Part shown: positions 45,764-54,401 of the stretch, in pieces
How positions within the stretch are numbered: the stretch's first letter is position 1
How the letters are laid out: every line of letters begins with the position of its first letter
Assembly (NCBI RefSeq): GCF_010500845.1
Contig: NZ_JAAAMI010000008.1
Location: 39,662-103,661, forward strand
DNA from: Flagellimonas sediminis
GTDB lineage: Bacteria > Bacteroidota > Bacteroidia > Flavobacteriales > Flavobacteriaceae
DNA: 64,000 bases
Direction: 5' to 3'
Made by a program: the position numbers and the translations under genes
Notes under the pieces: model-generated
The model's input: only the letters and a program-made list of their open reading frames with translations
What the model was told of the DNA's origin: nothing
The model's database searches: none

Positions 45764-45898
45764 GTGGCTCACAAAAAAACGCATCTTCCTGAAAAAATCT
45801 GTCCTGTATGCAATAGGCCATTTCAATGGCGAAAAAAGTGGTCATCCTCTTGGGAAGAAGTGAAATATTGTAGCGAACGCTGCCGGAGAAACAAATAA
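45764..45898 (+). CDS. DUF2256 zinc-ribbon-like protein
   Basis: This 44-residue protein begins at a GTG directly after a stop codon in the same frame (TAAGTGGCT). It reads [20 protein letters not shown], then [20 protein letters not shown], closing with two more residues. Four cysteines form two C-x2-C / C-x3-C pairs (C13, C16, C36, C40), as in DUF2256, a family found next to cryptochromes and photolyases. Its function is unknown; the zinc-binding guess rests on the cysteine pattern. It ends 3 bases before the CRY-DASH ATG and is therefore almost surely part of that operon. Confidence 0.88.
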   Translation: MAHKKTHLPEKICPVCNRPFQWRKKWSSSWEEVKYCSERCRRNK

Positions 45899-45901
45899 AA
45901 C

Positions 45902-47200
45902 ATGCAAAACCATTTACTTTGGTTCGGGAACAATCTAAGGGTGATGGACAATCAGACCTTGAAAAGTGCCATGAAAAGCACAAAGCTAATCGCAGTGTAT
46001 TTTTTTGATCCCCGGCAATTTGCGATAGGTACCTATGGCTTTCGAAAAACAGAAAGTTTCCGTGCCAAATTCTTATTGGAGAGCGTGGCCCAATTAAAAA
46101 GGGAACTTGAAGAACTCAATATTACTTTATTGACTTTCATTGATCGGCCGGAAAACAGGGTGCCAGAATTGGTGAAAAATTATAAAATCGATGCTATTTT
46201 CATGCAAAAGGAATGGACTTCGGAAGAAGTGCATGCCACCAAATGTGTAAAAGCGAACCTGCCACCCTCTGTCCGATTCGTTGAAGTATTCGACCAGTTT
46301 CTATTGCACCCTGACGACATTCCTTATGCATCTTTTATTGACATTCCCGAGGTATTCACCCAATTTCGGAAACAATGTGAGCACTTGGTAAAGGTTCGCC
46401 CTATTGCGGACATTCCTACACAAATGCCAATAAGCAATTTGATTTCAGAAAATACTCCCTTACCCACTTTGCCTGAGTTGTTTTTGGAAGAAATAGAGCC
46501 TGATCCAAGATCTGCATTTCCCTTTGCTGGTGGTGAGAAAAATGCGCAGGAAAGAATACAACAGTACTTTTGGCAATCTAAAAAATTGGCATATTACAAG
46601 CGGACTCGTAATGGACTGATCGGCACGGATTATAGCTCCAAGCTTTCTCCCTGGCTTGCCAATGGAAGTATCTCTGCACGGAACATATTTTGGGAAGTAA
46701 AACAATTTGAAACAAGATTTGGAAGCACGGAAGACTCCTATTGGTTGATTTTTGAACTGCTCTGGAGGGATTACTTCAAGTATATTTCCTTAAAACACGG
46801 CAATAAAATTTTTCATTCAAAAGGGATAAAAGACCGATCCTATTCCTGGGATAGGAACCCAGATACACTTCGTCAATGGATACATGGGGAAACCAAGGAT
46901 GCCTTTGTGAACGCTAACATGCTGGAATTGAAAAATACCGGTTGGATGAGCAATCGTGGACGGCAAAATGTGGCCAGTTTTTGGTCCAAACACCTCAAAC
47001 AAGATTGGCGGATAGGTGCGGCTTACTTTGAATCCATGCTCCTAGACTACGACGCGCACAGCAATTGGGGCAATTGGATGTACAACAGTGGCGTGGGCAA
47101 CGACCCTCGCAACCGAACCTTTAATACCAAACGCCAAGTAGCACTTTACGATCCTGACAAAAAGTTCCAAAAGCTTTGGTTGCAACCCTCCCTTTTTTAA
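45902..47200 (+). CDS. DASH-type cryptochrome / photolyase
   Basis: The 432-residue flavoprotein belongs to the photolyase/cryptochrome superfamily. The N-terminal antenna-type Rossmann domain is HLLWFGNNLRVMDNQTL, with the R-x-x-D opening WFGNNLRVMDN. The FAD-binding helical domain holds KRTRNGLIGTDYSSKLSPWL and YWLIFELLWRDYFKYIS, the DASH signature. WMSNRGRQNVASFW and LDYDAHSNWGNWMYNSGVG follow. DASH proteins repair cyclobutane dimers in single-stranded DNA and may sense light. It is 3 bases after DUF2256 and 4 before the second photolyase. Confidence 0.95.
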   Translation: MQNHLLWFGNNLRVMDNQTLKSAMKSTKLIAVYFFDPRQFAIGTYGFRKTESFRAKFLLESVAQLKRELEELNITLLTFIDRPENRVPELVKNYKIDAIFMQKEWTSEEVHATKCVKANLPPSVRFVEVFDQFLLHPDDIPYASFIDIPEVFTQFRKQCEHLVKVRPIADIPTQMPISNLISENTPLPTLPELFLEEIEPDPRSAFPFAGGEKNAQERIQQYFWQSKKLAYYKRTRNGLIGTDYSSKLSPWLANGSISARNIFWEVKQFETRFGSTEDSYWLIFELLWRDYFKYISLKHGNKIFHSKGIKDRSYSWDRNPDTLRQWIHGETKDAFVNANMLELKNTGWMSNRGRQNVASFWSKHLKQDWRIGAAYFESMLLDYDAHSNWGNWMYNSGVGNDPRNRTFNTKRQVALYDPDKKFQKLWLQPSLF

Positions 47201-47204
47201 TTAC

Positions 47205-48737
47205 ATGAAAACCCTACGACTCATTTTGGGCGATCAGCTCAACAATAATCATAGTTGGTTTAATAAAGTTGATAACAATGTCATTTATGTAATGGCAGAA
47301 ATGCGTCAAGAAACCGATTATGTAAAACACCATATTCAAAAGGTGGTCGGCTTTTTTATGGCAATGCGCCAGTTCTCCAAAAATTTGGAATTCAACGGTC
47401 ACCAAGTGATCTACCTTGAAATCAGCGATTCCCAAAATCCACAAGATCTGAAAACTATCATCAAGGAACTGGTCAGTAAAAGTCAGATTGAAAAATTTGA
47501 ATACCAACTACCGGATGAATATCGATTGGATGAGCAATTAAAAAAAATATGCGCTGAACTGGATATTGTCTCTGAGGCGTTTGACACGGAACATTTTTAT
47601 ACCACGCGTTATGAGTTAAGGGATTTTTTCAAGGGTAAAAAGCAATTATTGATGGAAAGTTTTTATCGTATGATGCGAAAGAAACATGACATTTTGATGG
47701 CTAATGGTCACCCTGAAGGAGGAAAATGGAATTATGACCACAGCAATCGAAAAAAGTGGGATGGTACGCCCAAGGTCCTCAATGAGTTGAACTTTGATAA
47801 AGATGTTTCCGAACTCCTGAAGGAGCTCAGAGACGCTGAAGTAGAAACTTTCGGGAATATTGACCCCCAGCATTTTCCCTGGCCTACTTCCCGAAAAGAG
47901 TGCCTAGCCCTTTTGGATTATTTCCGCGAGAACCTGTTGATCCATTTCGGGGATTATCAGGATGCCTTGCATACTGAAGAAAAATTCCTGTTTCACTCCC
48001 GATTATCGTTTGCCATGAATTCCAAAATGATATCACCAAAAGAAGTGGTGGATGCCATTCTAGAGGAATTCAGGATAAATACCAACGAAATCCATATTTC
48101 CCAGGTAGAAGGTTTCATCCGTCAGATCATTGGTTGGCGGGAATATATGCGGGGCATTTACTGGAAAGAAATGCCCAAATATAAGGAATGTAATGTTCTT
48201 GATAATCACAACCGGTTGCCAGAATTTTTCTGGACAGCCAATACCAAAATGAATTGTTTGAAACATGCCATAGGTCAAAGCTTGGACTATGCCTATGCAC
48301 ATCACATTCAAAGACTCATGATCATAGGCAATTATGCCCTTCTCTCCCAAATCCATCCCAACGAAGTCGATGCTTGGTACCTAGGAGTCTATATTGATGC
48401 TTTGGAATGGGTTGAAATTACGAATACTCGTGGCATGAGCCAGTTTGCCGACGGAGGCCTGGTGGCCACCAAACCTTATGTGAGCAGTGCCAATTACATC
48501 AACAAAATGGGCAACTATTGTACAAGTTGCCATTATACATCTAATCTTAAAGTTGGGGACAAAGCCTGCCCTTTCAACGCCCTCTACTGGAATTTTCTAT
48601 TTGAAAAGAAAGAATACTTCAAGAACAATCCCAGAATGGGCATGATGCTCCAATTGCTTGAAAAAAAGGATGATGGGGAACTTCAAAATTTAAGGGCAAG
48701 AGCACAGGATATCATAGGTAATCCAGACCACTTTTAA
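47205..48737 (+). CDS. Iron-sulfur (6-4) photolyase (FeS-BCP / PhrB type)
   Basis: The 510-residue protein is of the cryptochrome-photolyase-related family with a [4Fe-4S] cluster. The N-terminus LRLILGDQLNNNHSWF is characteristic. Four cysteines fit the cluster: C351 and then C439, C442 and C455 in YCTSCHYTSNLKVGDKAC. Their spacings (88, 3 and 13) equal those I recall for the Agrobacterium PhrB cluster. IIGWREYMRGIYWKEMP and MIIGNYALLSQIHP match the flavin site. The enzyme would repair (6-4) photoproducts. It is the last gene of a compact three-gene light-repair cluster. Confidence 0.94.
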   Translation: MKTLRLILGDQLNNNHSWFNKVDNNVIYVMAEMRQETDYVKHHIQKVVGFFMAMRQFSKNLEFNGHQVIYLEISDSQNPQDLKTIIKELVSKSQIEKFEYQLPDEYRLDEQLKKICAELDIVSEAFDTEHFYTTRYELRDFFKGKKQLLMESFYRMMRKKHDILMANGHPEGGKWNYDHSNRKKWDGTPKVLNELNFDKDVSELLKELRDAEVETFGNIDPQHFPWPTSRKECLALLDYFRENLLIHFGDYQDALHTEEKFLFHSRLSFAMNSKMISPKEVVDAILEEFRINTNEIHISQVEGFIRQIIGWREYMRGIYWKEMPKYKECNVLDNHNRLPEFFWTANTKMNCLKHAIGQSLDYAYAHHIQRLMIIGNYALLSQIHPNEVDAWYLGVYIDALEWVEITNTRGMSQFADGGLVATKPYVSSANYINKMGNYCTSCHYTSNLKVGDKACPFNALYWNFLFEKKEYFKNNPRMGMMLQLLEKKDDGELQNLRARAQDIIGNPDHF

Positions 48738-48824
48738 TTTTAACAATCCGTTAAGGTCTATCGGCACCGAACTTGCCGTATATCTAATAAATAAAATATT
48801 CCGCTTCGGCGTCCATATATATGC

Positions 48825-48860
48825 AAAAAGTCCTTCCCAAAATCTTGAGAAGGACTTTTT
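48825..48860. terminator. Bidirectional intrinsic terminator
   Basis: The perfect stem AAAAAGTCCTTC / GAAGGACTTTTT encloses a 12-base loop. It stands between the photolyase and the convergent clpP gene and can terminate both. Confidence 0.9.
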
Positions 48861-48881
48861 CCCTTTCTAGGGGTTTTCCTT

Positions 48882-49430
48882 TTACTTAATAATACCGTCA
48901 ACAATACCGTATTCCACAGATTCTTCGGCACCCATCCAATAATCCCTATCAAAATCCTTCATTACCTTTTCAAAGGACTGACCACAGTTGTCCGCCAAAA
49001 TTTGGGCACCCAACTCTTTGGTCTTGATGATTTCCTTGGCCTGGATCTCGATATTGGAAGCCTGCCCCCTGGCACCGCCGCTGGGCTGATGGATCATAAC
49101 CCTGGCATGGGGCTGGATGAACCTTCTCCCCTTCTCCCCTACGGACAACAGAATGGATCCCATAGAGGCCGCCAATCCTGAACAAACCGTAGAAACCGGG
49201 CTCTTGATCTGCTTAATGGTATCGTAAATCGCAAAACCAGAGGTAACGTAACCTCCCGGACTATTGATTATTAATTGAATCTCTTTATGGTTCAGGGAAT
49301 CCAGATAGAACAAGCGGTCTATGACATGCTTGGCAGAATCGTCATCGACCATGCCCCATAAAAACACTTTTCGCTCTTCGAGCAATTTTTCTTGGATCAA
49401 ATCCTGAACCTTTCCTTTTTTTGAACTCAT
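48882..49430 (-). CDS. clpP: ClpP serine protease
   Basis: ClpP forms tetradecameric barrels that degrade proteins delivered by ClpX or ClpA-type ATPases. The 182-residue chain has the complete triad: S89 in GLAASMGSI, H114 in MIHQPSG, and D163 in DRDYWM. IINSPGGYVTSG is the conserved handle segment. It is shorter than the ClpP that normally accompanies tig and clpX, and no clpX is adjacent here, so it could be a second, specialised copy. It starts 66 bases after the mechanosensitive-channel stop, in the same direction. Confidence 0.95.
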   Translation of the reverse strand: MSSKKGKVQDLIQEKLLEERKVFLWGMVDDDSAKHVIDRLFYLDSLNHKEIQLIINSPGGYVTSGFAIYDTIKQIKSPVSTVCSGLAASMGSILLSVGEKGRRFIQPHARVMIHQPSGGARGQASNIEIQAKEIIKTKELGAQILADNCGQSFEKVMKDFDRDYWMGAEESVEYGIVDGIIK

Positions 49431-49496
49431 TTTTTATTTGTTGTGAGCATCAAAAATAATCAAAATCCAAGGAAGTTTTTGCACTACTTCCCTACT

Positions 49497-50333
49497 TTAC
49501 CTTGATTGGGAGATTACTTCCACTTTTTGGGACACCACATCCTTGATCGGAATGATGAATTTTCCAGTTTTGGTGGTAAGGGTCAAACTATTGTTTTCTA
49601 TAGCCTCTACCACCCCAATATCTTCTCCTATGACGATCTTATCCCCTATGGCATAGTTTTTTCGTATATAGAACGACCGTAACAGATCGGCTACCATTTC
49701 CCTTGAGCCTAAACCAATGCCCAAGGAAAAAGCCAAAAGAAAGGAACCCATGATCATGGTGATGTTATTGGTAATGATGGTAGTGTCTACCCCTGCTTGG
49801 TTTAAGGCCGTAATGGACATGAACACCACTATTACATAGAACAACAGATTACTTACCAAATTTGAGCCTCCAAATTCAAAGGACTCGAAAAGTCGTTTTA
49901 CCGTGTTCTTCACAAAATTACCGATATAAAAACCGATTATCAACAAGGCAAGGGCACTGAAGAAACGGGGTAGATAATGGAGTAAGTTCCCTATTTCCAC
50001 AGAAATGATCTGCCAATTGAGAATATCCGCGGCCACGATCAAAAAGGCCAATATCAAGAGCCATTTTACAAATCCTAGAATTATCTTGACCACATCAATC
50101 GTAAAATCACCCTTACTTGTGACGACCATACCATTGATTTTATTGTTCAGCATATCTACTTTGGCCAATTTTAAGATCTTTCCAAGCAAGAACAAGATGA
50201 TCTTAATGAAAAGCCAGCCTACGGCCAGTACCAATAAGGCACCTATGATCTTTGGGATTATCTGTGCAATTTCCTTGCCCATACCCGAAAAGGAATCCAT
50301 GGTGATATCCTTCCAATTGTTGATTGTTTCCAT
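49497..50333 (-). CDS. Small-conductance mechanosensitive channel (MscS family)
   Basis: The 278-residue protein has about five hydrophobic segments in its first 190 residues, then the MscS beta domain: SFLLAFSLGIGLGSREMVADLL leads to YAIGDKIVIGEDIGVVEAIENNSLTL and ends in IIPIKDVVSQKVE. The glycine-rich pore helix is typical. It should open under membrane tension and release solutes during osmotic downshock. It lies downstream of a small gene and the third ECF sigma factor on the same strand, suggesting a stress-response context. Confidence 0.9.
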   Translation of the reverse strand: METINNWKDITMDSFSGMGKEIAQIIPKIIGALLVLAVGWLFIKIILFLLGKILKLAKVDMLNNKINGMVVTSKGDFTIDVVKIILGFVKWLLILAFLIVAADILNWQIISVEIGNLLHYLPRFFSALALLIIGFYIGNFVKNTVKRLFESFEFGGSNLVSNLLFYVIVVFMSITALNQAGVDTTIITNNITMIMGSFLLAFSLGIGLGSREMVADLLRSFYIRKNYAIGDKIVIGEDIGVVEAIENNSLTLTTKTGKFIIPIKDVVSQKVEVISQSR

Positions 50334-50362
50334 TGTTGTTTATTTATAGTGTTGCTGTTTAT

Positions 50363-50551
50363 TTAATGATTTCCCAAGGTTCTAAAAAGTCTGCGCAAAG
50401 CACTTCCCATATTGATGGAAAAAAGGGAGGCCATATCCAAGATCAACTTTGCGGCCGCTATGTCGTTCATCACCTTTTTCTTCATACCGGGCGGGGCCTC
50501 CAGAAGTGACGCCTCTAATTCTTTGAACGGGTTTTTGTGTTGCTTTGCCAT
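50363..50551 (-). CDS. 62-residue protein coupled to an ECF sigma gene
   Basis: This short protein starts directly after the stop of the ECF sigma gene, with no gap between stop and ATG. It reads MAKQHKNPFKELEASLLEA at the start and has amphipathic helices (PGMKKKVMNDIAAAKLILDMA) followed by a hydrophobic stretch and SALRRLFRTL. No domain is recognised and no clear membrane helix is present. The position suggests a regulator or partner of the sigma factor, such as a small anti-sigma; that is inference. Similar proteins may be conserved in flavobacteria. Confidence 0.7.
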   Translation of the reverse strand: MAKQHKNPFKELEASLLEAPPGMKKKVMNDIAAAKLILDMASLFSINMGSALRRLFRTLGNH

Positions 50552-51181
50552 CTATGGTAGGGTGTTATAGATTTCGACCAATCTTTCTTTGGCTCTCTTG
50601 AGTCTCATTTTTACGGCACTGTCCCCCAGTTCCAAAAGCTCCACCAGTTCTTTGATACTTGCCCCGTCCTGGTATTTCAACAATAAAAGGGACTTGTCTT
50701 CGGCCGAAAGGAGCTCCAAGGATTTTTTAAGTTTATCGGCCTTCATCTCAAAGAGGCTTTCATCGGGCACCTCTTCGGTAAGCTTTTGATCGCTTTCATC
50801 AACTTGAACGGATTGGTCCCGTATTTTGAGCTGCTTGTTCCTGTTAACATAGTTAACACAAAAATTATATGTAAAAGAATAGAGCCAGGTTGAAAACTTG
50901 GAACGTCCTTTGAACGTTCTCAGCTTGATGAACAGTTGAAGAAAGACATCCTGGGTCAAATCCTCGGCCTCATCCTCGGATTTGGCAAAGCCAAAACACT
51001 TGTTATAGACCATTTTGGCATACCGATCATACAACTTCCCGAACAAAAGGGGATCGTTGCTCGCTACTATCTGTTCCACTAATTCCTCATCCGACAGATG
51101 GGCATGAAGGTCTTCTGTTTCCAAAAACTTTTGGTCGGGGTTACTTATCAGGATTAGAAACAGTTTTTTAAAAAAAGTCAC
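50552..51181 (-). CDS. ECF RNA polymerase sigma factor, third copy
   Basis: The 209-residue protein starts at GTG 51181. Region 2 is LFGKLYDRYAKMVYNKCFGFAKSEDEAEDLTQDVFLQLF..., with WLYSFTYNFCVNYVNRN; region 4 is LLLLKYQDGASIKELVELLE, then GDSAVKMRLKRAKERLVEI. The N-terminal 25 residues are extra and hydrophobic (FFKKLFLILISN). It is followed with no gap by the 62-residue gene and then the MscS channel. It is divergent from a lipoprotein gene. No classical anti-sigma is next to it. Confidence 0.93.
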   Translation of the reverse strand: MTFFKKLFLILISNPDQKFLETEDLHAHLSDEELVEQIVASNDPLLFGKLYDRYAKMVYNKCFGFAKSEDEAEDLTQDVFLQLFIKLRTFKGRSKFSTWLYSFTYNFCVNYVNRNKQLKIRDQSVQVDESDQKLTEEVPDESLFEMKADKLKKSLELLSAEDKSLLLLKYQDGASIKELVELLELGDSAVKMRLKRAKERLVEIYNTLP

Positions 51182-51244
51182 TTATATGCCAAATTAATTT
51201 GGAGGCTTTTCCAAAATGGGGCGCAAAATAAGTCAATTTCGTGG

Positions 51245-51252
51245 TATATTTG
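51245..51252 (+). promoter_or_regulatory. Possible -7 box for the lipoprotein gene
   Basis: TATATTTG matches TANNTTTG and ends 14 bases before the ATG at 51267. A -33 TTG is not seen at normal spacing. Confidence 0.45.
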
Positions 51253-51266
51253 GTTAAAAACCAGAT

Positions 51267-51947
51267 ATGAAGACCTTTTACCTCGTTGGAATGTGCACCC
51301 TTTTCGTTTTGGCCAGTTGCAAAACCGAACCCAAGGCAGCCGAAGTGCAAGCCGAACCCGAAAAAACTGTACCTGAAATGATCGCAGATGCCCATGGATA
51401 CCAAAATTGGAAAAACGTGGAGGAGATAACCTTTACCTTTAATGTGGACCGTGATTCCATGCATTTTGAAAGACATTGGGACTGGAAACCCAAGTTGAAC
51501 GAGATTACTTTTAAATCCGGGACCGATTCCCTTACCTACAACAAGGCGGATATGGACAGTGTGGCCTTTAAGACCAACTCAGGGTTCATTAACGATCGGT
51601 ATTGGCTATTGGCCCCTTTTAACTTGATGTGGGACGCCAACAACTATACATTTGAACATGCAGCAGAAGCCACGGCCCCCATTAGTAACGAAACCATGCA
51701 AAAGCTGACCATTGTTTATAAAAATGAAGGTGGCTATACCCCTGGCGATGCCTACGATTTCTATTTTAAGGATGACCACATCATTCGGGAATGGACCTAT
51801 AGAAAATCTAACCAGCCTGAACCTTCTTTGTCGTCAACTTGGGAAGATTACTCCACCATGGGAGGTTTACAGTTAGCGGCACAACGTAGCAGGCCAGATA
51901 GCAATGTAAATCTTTACTTTACGGGTTTGAGTGTGAAGACGGAATAG
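51267..51947 (+). CDS. Lipoprotein of unknown function
   Basis: The 226-residue protein has a lipoprotein signal (LVGMCTLFVLASC with the lipidated cysteine at residue 18) and an acidic, proline-rich start. The rest is predicted mostly beta with repeated W and Y residues (HWDWKPKLNEITF, DRYWLLAPFNLMWD, DAYDFYFKDDHIIREW). It resembles small Bacteroidota outer-surface lipoproteins related to the LolA/LolB-like beta-barrel fold, but I cannot assign a family. It is divergent from the third ECF sigma gene. Confidence 0.8.
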   Translation: MKTFYLVGMCTLFVLASCKTEPKAAEVQAEPEKTVPEMIADAHGYQNWKNVEEITFTFNVDRDSMHFERHWDWKPKLNEITFKSGTDSLTYNKADMDSVAFKTNSGFINDRYWLLAPFNLMWDANNYTFEHAAEATAPISNETMQKLTIVYKNEGGYTPGDAYDFYFKDDHIIREWTYRKSNQPEPSLSSTWEDYSTMGGLQLAAQRSRPDSNVNLYFTGLSVKTE

Positions 51948-52043
51948 GCTTTATGCATTGTATTCCATAAATGATGTGCAATGGGCGTATTTTACATTTT
52001 ATCACATTCTAAGAACACAGAATAACATATACCCAAAAATAAG

Positions 52044-52658
52044 TTGGTGATTGATATTGACCATTTCATTTCAAACTTCCCCTTTTTTCCTCAAAAAGAC
52101 AGTTCTAAGTTGCCCTGGCAAATAACATCGAACCTGAAGGATATCATCGAAGGAATTATACCAAACCTTGGGGAGGATTTCAAAATAGAAAACGGAGTAG
52201 CCATTCATAAATCTGCAATTTTGGAGCATGGCATAACCCTGAAAGGCCCCATAATTATTATGGACAATTGCCGTATTAGTGTAAATGCCTACCTGAGGGA
52301 AGGTGTATTTTTGGATAGCTCGGTAAAAATTGGCCCTAGCTCCGAAATCAAAAGCAGCATGATATTTTCCGGTTCCGCAATAGCGCATTTAAACTACATC
52401 GGAAATAGTATCATAGGTCGAAATGTGAATTTTGAAGGGGGATCCATTGCGGCCAACCATTATAATGAGCGGTTCAATAAAAAAATACGGGTAATTTTCA
52501 AAAATGAAATAATAGATACTGGAACGGAAAAATTCGGAGCCCTTGTTGGGGATGGTTCCAAAATTGGGGCCAATGCAGTCTTATCCCCTGGAACTATTTT
52601 GGAAAGGGGATCAATTGTAAAAAGATTGGAATTGATCGAGCAATTAAAGGAACCGTAA
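52044..52658 (+). CDS. Left-handed beta-helix (LpxA-like) protein
   Basis: The 204-residue protein has a short N-terminal helical part and then hexapeptide repeats of a left-handed beta helix: GVAIHKSAILEHGITLKGP, DNCRISVNAYLREGVFLD, GPSSEIKSSMIFSGSAIAH, and GALVGDGSKIGANAVLSPGT. It resembles the C-terminal domain of glucose-1-phosphate nucleotidyltransferases (LbH G1P-TT-C-like) without the nucleotidyltransferase half. It could be an acyl- or acetyltransferase, or a truncated derivative. The start is a TTG/GTG pair and is uncertain. Confidence 0.8.
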   Translation: MVIDIDHFISNFPFFPQKDSSKLPWQITSNLKDIIEGIIPNLGEDFKIENGVAIHKSAILEHGITLKGPIIIMDNCRISVNAYLREGVFLDSSVKIGPSSEIKSSMIFSGSAIAHLNYIGNSIIGRNVNFEGGSIAANHYNERFNKKIRVIFKNEIIDTGTEKFGALVGDGSKIGANAVLSPGTILERGSIVKRLELIEQLKEP

Positions 52659-52730
52659 GACTATCTTCACGAATGGTCACCCACAAGCAGAACAAACAAA
52701 GTCATCAAAGATTGAAATAGCAATAAATCT

Positions 52731-53123
52731 ATGTTTACAACAGATCAGATTCATGAAGCATTTTCCAAAGTCAAAAGTGGTGCTGACTTTCCACAATTTG
52801 TTCAAGATCTGAAAGAGATCGGGGTAACCCACTACGACAATTTTGTCTCGGATGGGCGAACAAAATATTATGGGTCAAATGATTTTATGCTTGAAGGAAA
52901 CCCAAAATATCCTGAGATGAAAGTAAATGAAACCAGTTCATCGGATAGCCTCAAATATGCTATTTCAATTCATCAAAAAGGCCAAACAGATTATCCGACA
53001 TTTTGCAAACAGGCAGCAGATGCAGGTGTTGAAAAATGGATCGTTCACATGATTGAAATGAACGTTACCTATTTGGATAAAAAAGGGCAAAAATTAATTG
53101 TTGAGCCCATACCGGAACCTTAA
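52731..53123 (+). CDS. DUF1398 family protein
   Basis: The 130-residue protein fits DUF1398 (E. coli YbcV-like). It begins MFTTDQIHEAFSKVKSGAD and has the conserved blocks LKEIGVTHYDNFVSDGRTKY and CKQAADAGVEKWIVHMIEM, with MNVTYLDKKG near the end. The function is unknown. It has no signal peptide or membrane segment, so it is cytoplasmic. It is a single gene with no obvious operon link. Confidence 0.88.
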   Translation: MFTTDQIHEAFSKVKSGADFPQFVQDLKEIGVTHYDNFVSDGRTKYYGSNDFMLEGNPKYPEMKVNETSSSDSLKYAISIHQKGQTDYPTFCKQAADAGVEKWIVHMIEMNVTYLDKKGQKLIVEPIPEP

Positions 53124-53208
53124 CAAATAAAACGGTCTCAAGAAAACATTATAACTAATTAAAAAGGCCCAAAATCAAAACGTAGCCAAAGCTTAAATCA
53201 ACTGTTGA

Positions 53209-54357
53209 TCATTTACCCCTCCTCCCCAAAAAAAAGGTAATCCCAAAAACTAACGCAGCACAACTCAGCAGCAACACAAAACTGTAGGTCAAAGAGGCCC
53301 GTTCGGCCAAAAAACCCAAGATCACAGGGCCCAACAAAAACCCTGAATACCCCGTTCCCGCAATAAAGGCAACACCTTGGGAAGAATCCACTCCTTTCAC
53401 ATTGCCTCCGATACGGAACAGCTCTGGCACCATGACAGAAAAGCCTAGTCCACAAAAGGCAAAACCCGCAATGGCCAATACGGTGTGCTGTGAAAGCACC
53501 ATGGCATACCCTAAAATTGCAATCAAGGCGCCCAGTGCCACAATTTTGATGGACCCGATCCTGGCACTGATCCCATCACCCAAAAATCGGCCCAAAGTCA
53601 TGGTGGTAGAAAAAGCCAAAAATCCGGAACCAATCAAAACTTCTGGGGCCAAGACCACTTCTTTTAAGTACAATCCACTCCAATCAATGATGGCCCCTTC
53701 GCTCCCCATGGACACAAAACCAATAATACCCAATAGAAGTAAGGGTTTGAACAGTTTAAAACTGAAGGAATCCTTTTCTACCGGAGCAGCAACAATATGA
53801 TAATAATGTTTCCTCAACATCAAATTGACGATCAGTACCAAAACCACCACCAAAGCCATATGCAATGGTGGATTACCAATTATGGGAATCAGAAAACTAC
53901 TGAACCCCACCAAAATACCGCCCAAACTGAAAAACCCATGGGCAGCGGACATAAAGTTCTGCTTGTCTTCTTTTTCAATTTCGGTGACCAAAGTGTTCAT
54001 GGCTATATCAGTTAGCCCGTTGCAGACCCCCATCAAAAATAGGCTTGCCATTAAAGTGTAATAATTAGGTGCCATTAAGGGAAGCAGTGCGGCCACAGAA
54101 TTACAGCAAACCCCGATCCAGGTTGCTTTGCCCACCCCCAATCGGTTCACGACTTTGGAGGCTACCGGAAATATGGTGAACACTCCCAACGACAAACAGA
54201 ACAAGGCAATACCCAAATCGGCCTTATTGATGCCTAGCTTTTCCTTTACCAGAGGGATGTAGATCGCCCAGGTCCCGAACCAAATGTTAAGACTGGTGAA
54301 TACCCATGCCGGGGCAAAATACCTTGGATTGGACAAAATAAGTCGGAGTGATTTCAT
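53209..54357 (-). CDS. Major facilitator superfamily transporter
   Basis: The 382-residue protein has about 12 hydrophobic segments and the MFS loop motif near VASKVVNRLGVGKATWIG. The overall pattern, with LFLMGVCNGLTDIAMNTLVT and MVPELFRIGGNVKG, resembles the YbjJ/FucP-like branch of unknown substrate. The substrate could be a sugar or a drug; sequence alone does not decide. It is 44 bases downstream of kynU on the same strand and may be co-transcribed with it. Confidence 0.85.
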   Translation of the reverse strand: MKSLRLILSNPRYFAPAWVFTSLNIWFGTWAIYIPLVKEKLGINKADLGIALFCLSLGVFTIFPVASKVVNRLGVGKATWIGVCCNSVAALLPLMAPNYYTLMASLFLMGVCNGLTDIAMNTLVTEIEKEDKQNFMSAAHGFFSLGGILVGFSSFLIPIIGNPPLHMALVVVLVLIVNLMLRKHYYHIVAAPVEKDSFSFKLFKPLLLLGIIGFVSMGSEGAIIDWSGLYLKEVVLAPEVLIGSGFLAFSTTMTLGRFLGDGISARIGSIKIVALGALIAILGYAMVLSQHTVLAIAGFAFCGLGFSVMVPELFRIGGNVKGVDSSQGVAFIAGTGYSGFLLGPVILGFLAERASLTYSFVLLLSCAALVFGITFFLGRRGK

Positions 54358-54401
54358 TGGCGTGTGTGGAATGAGAACGTTATTTCGAGGCTGATGACCA
54401 A

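Noticed and set aside
45654..45983. Minus-strand frame of 109 codons before kmo.
   Set aside because: It lies opposite the DUF2256 gene and the CRY-DASH start; its residues show no recognised domain, whereas the plus-strand DUF2256 match is clear.
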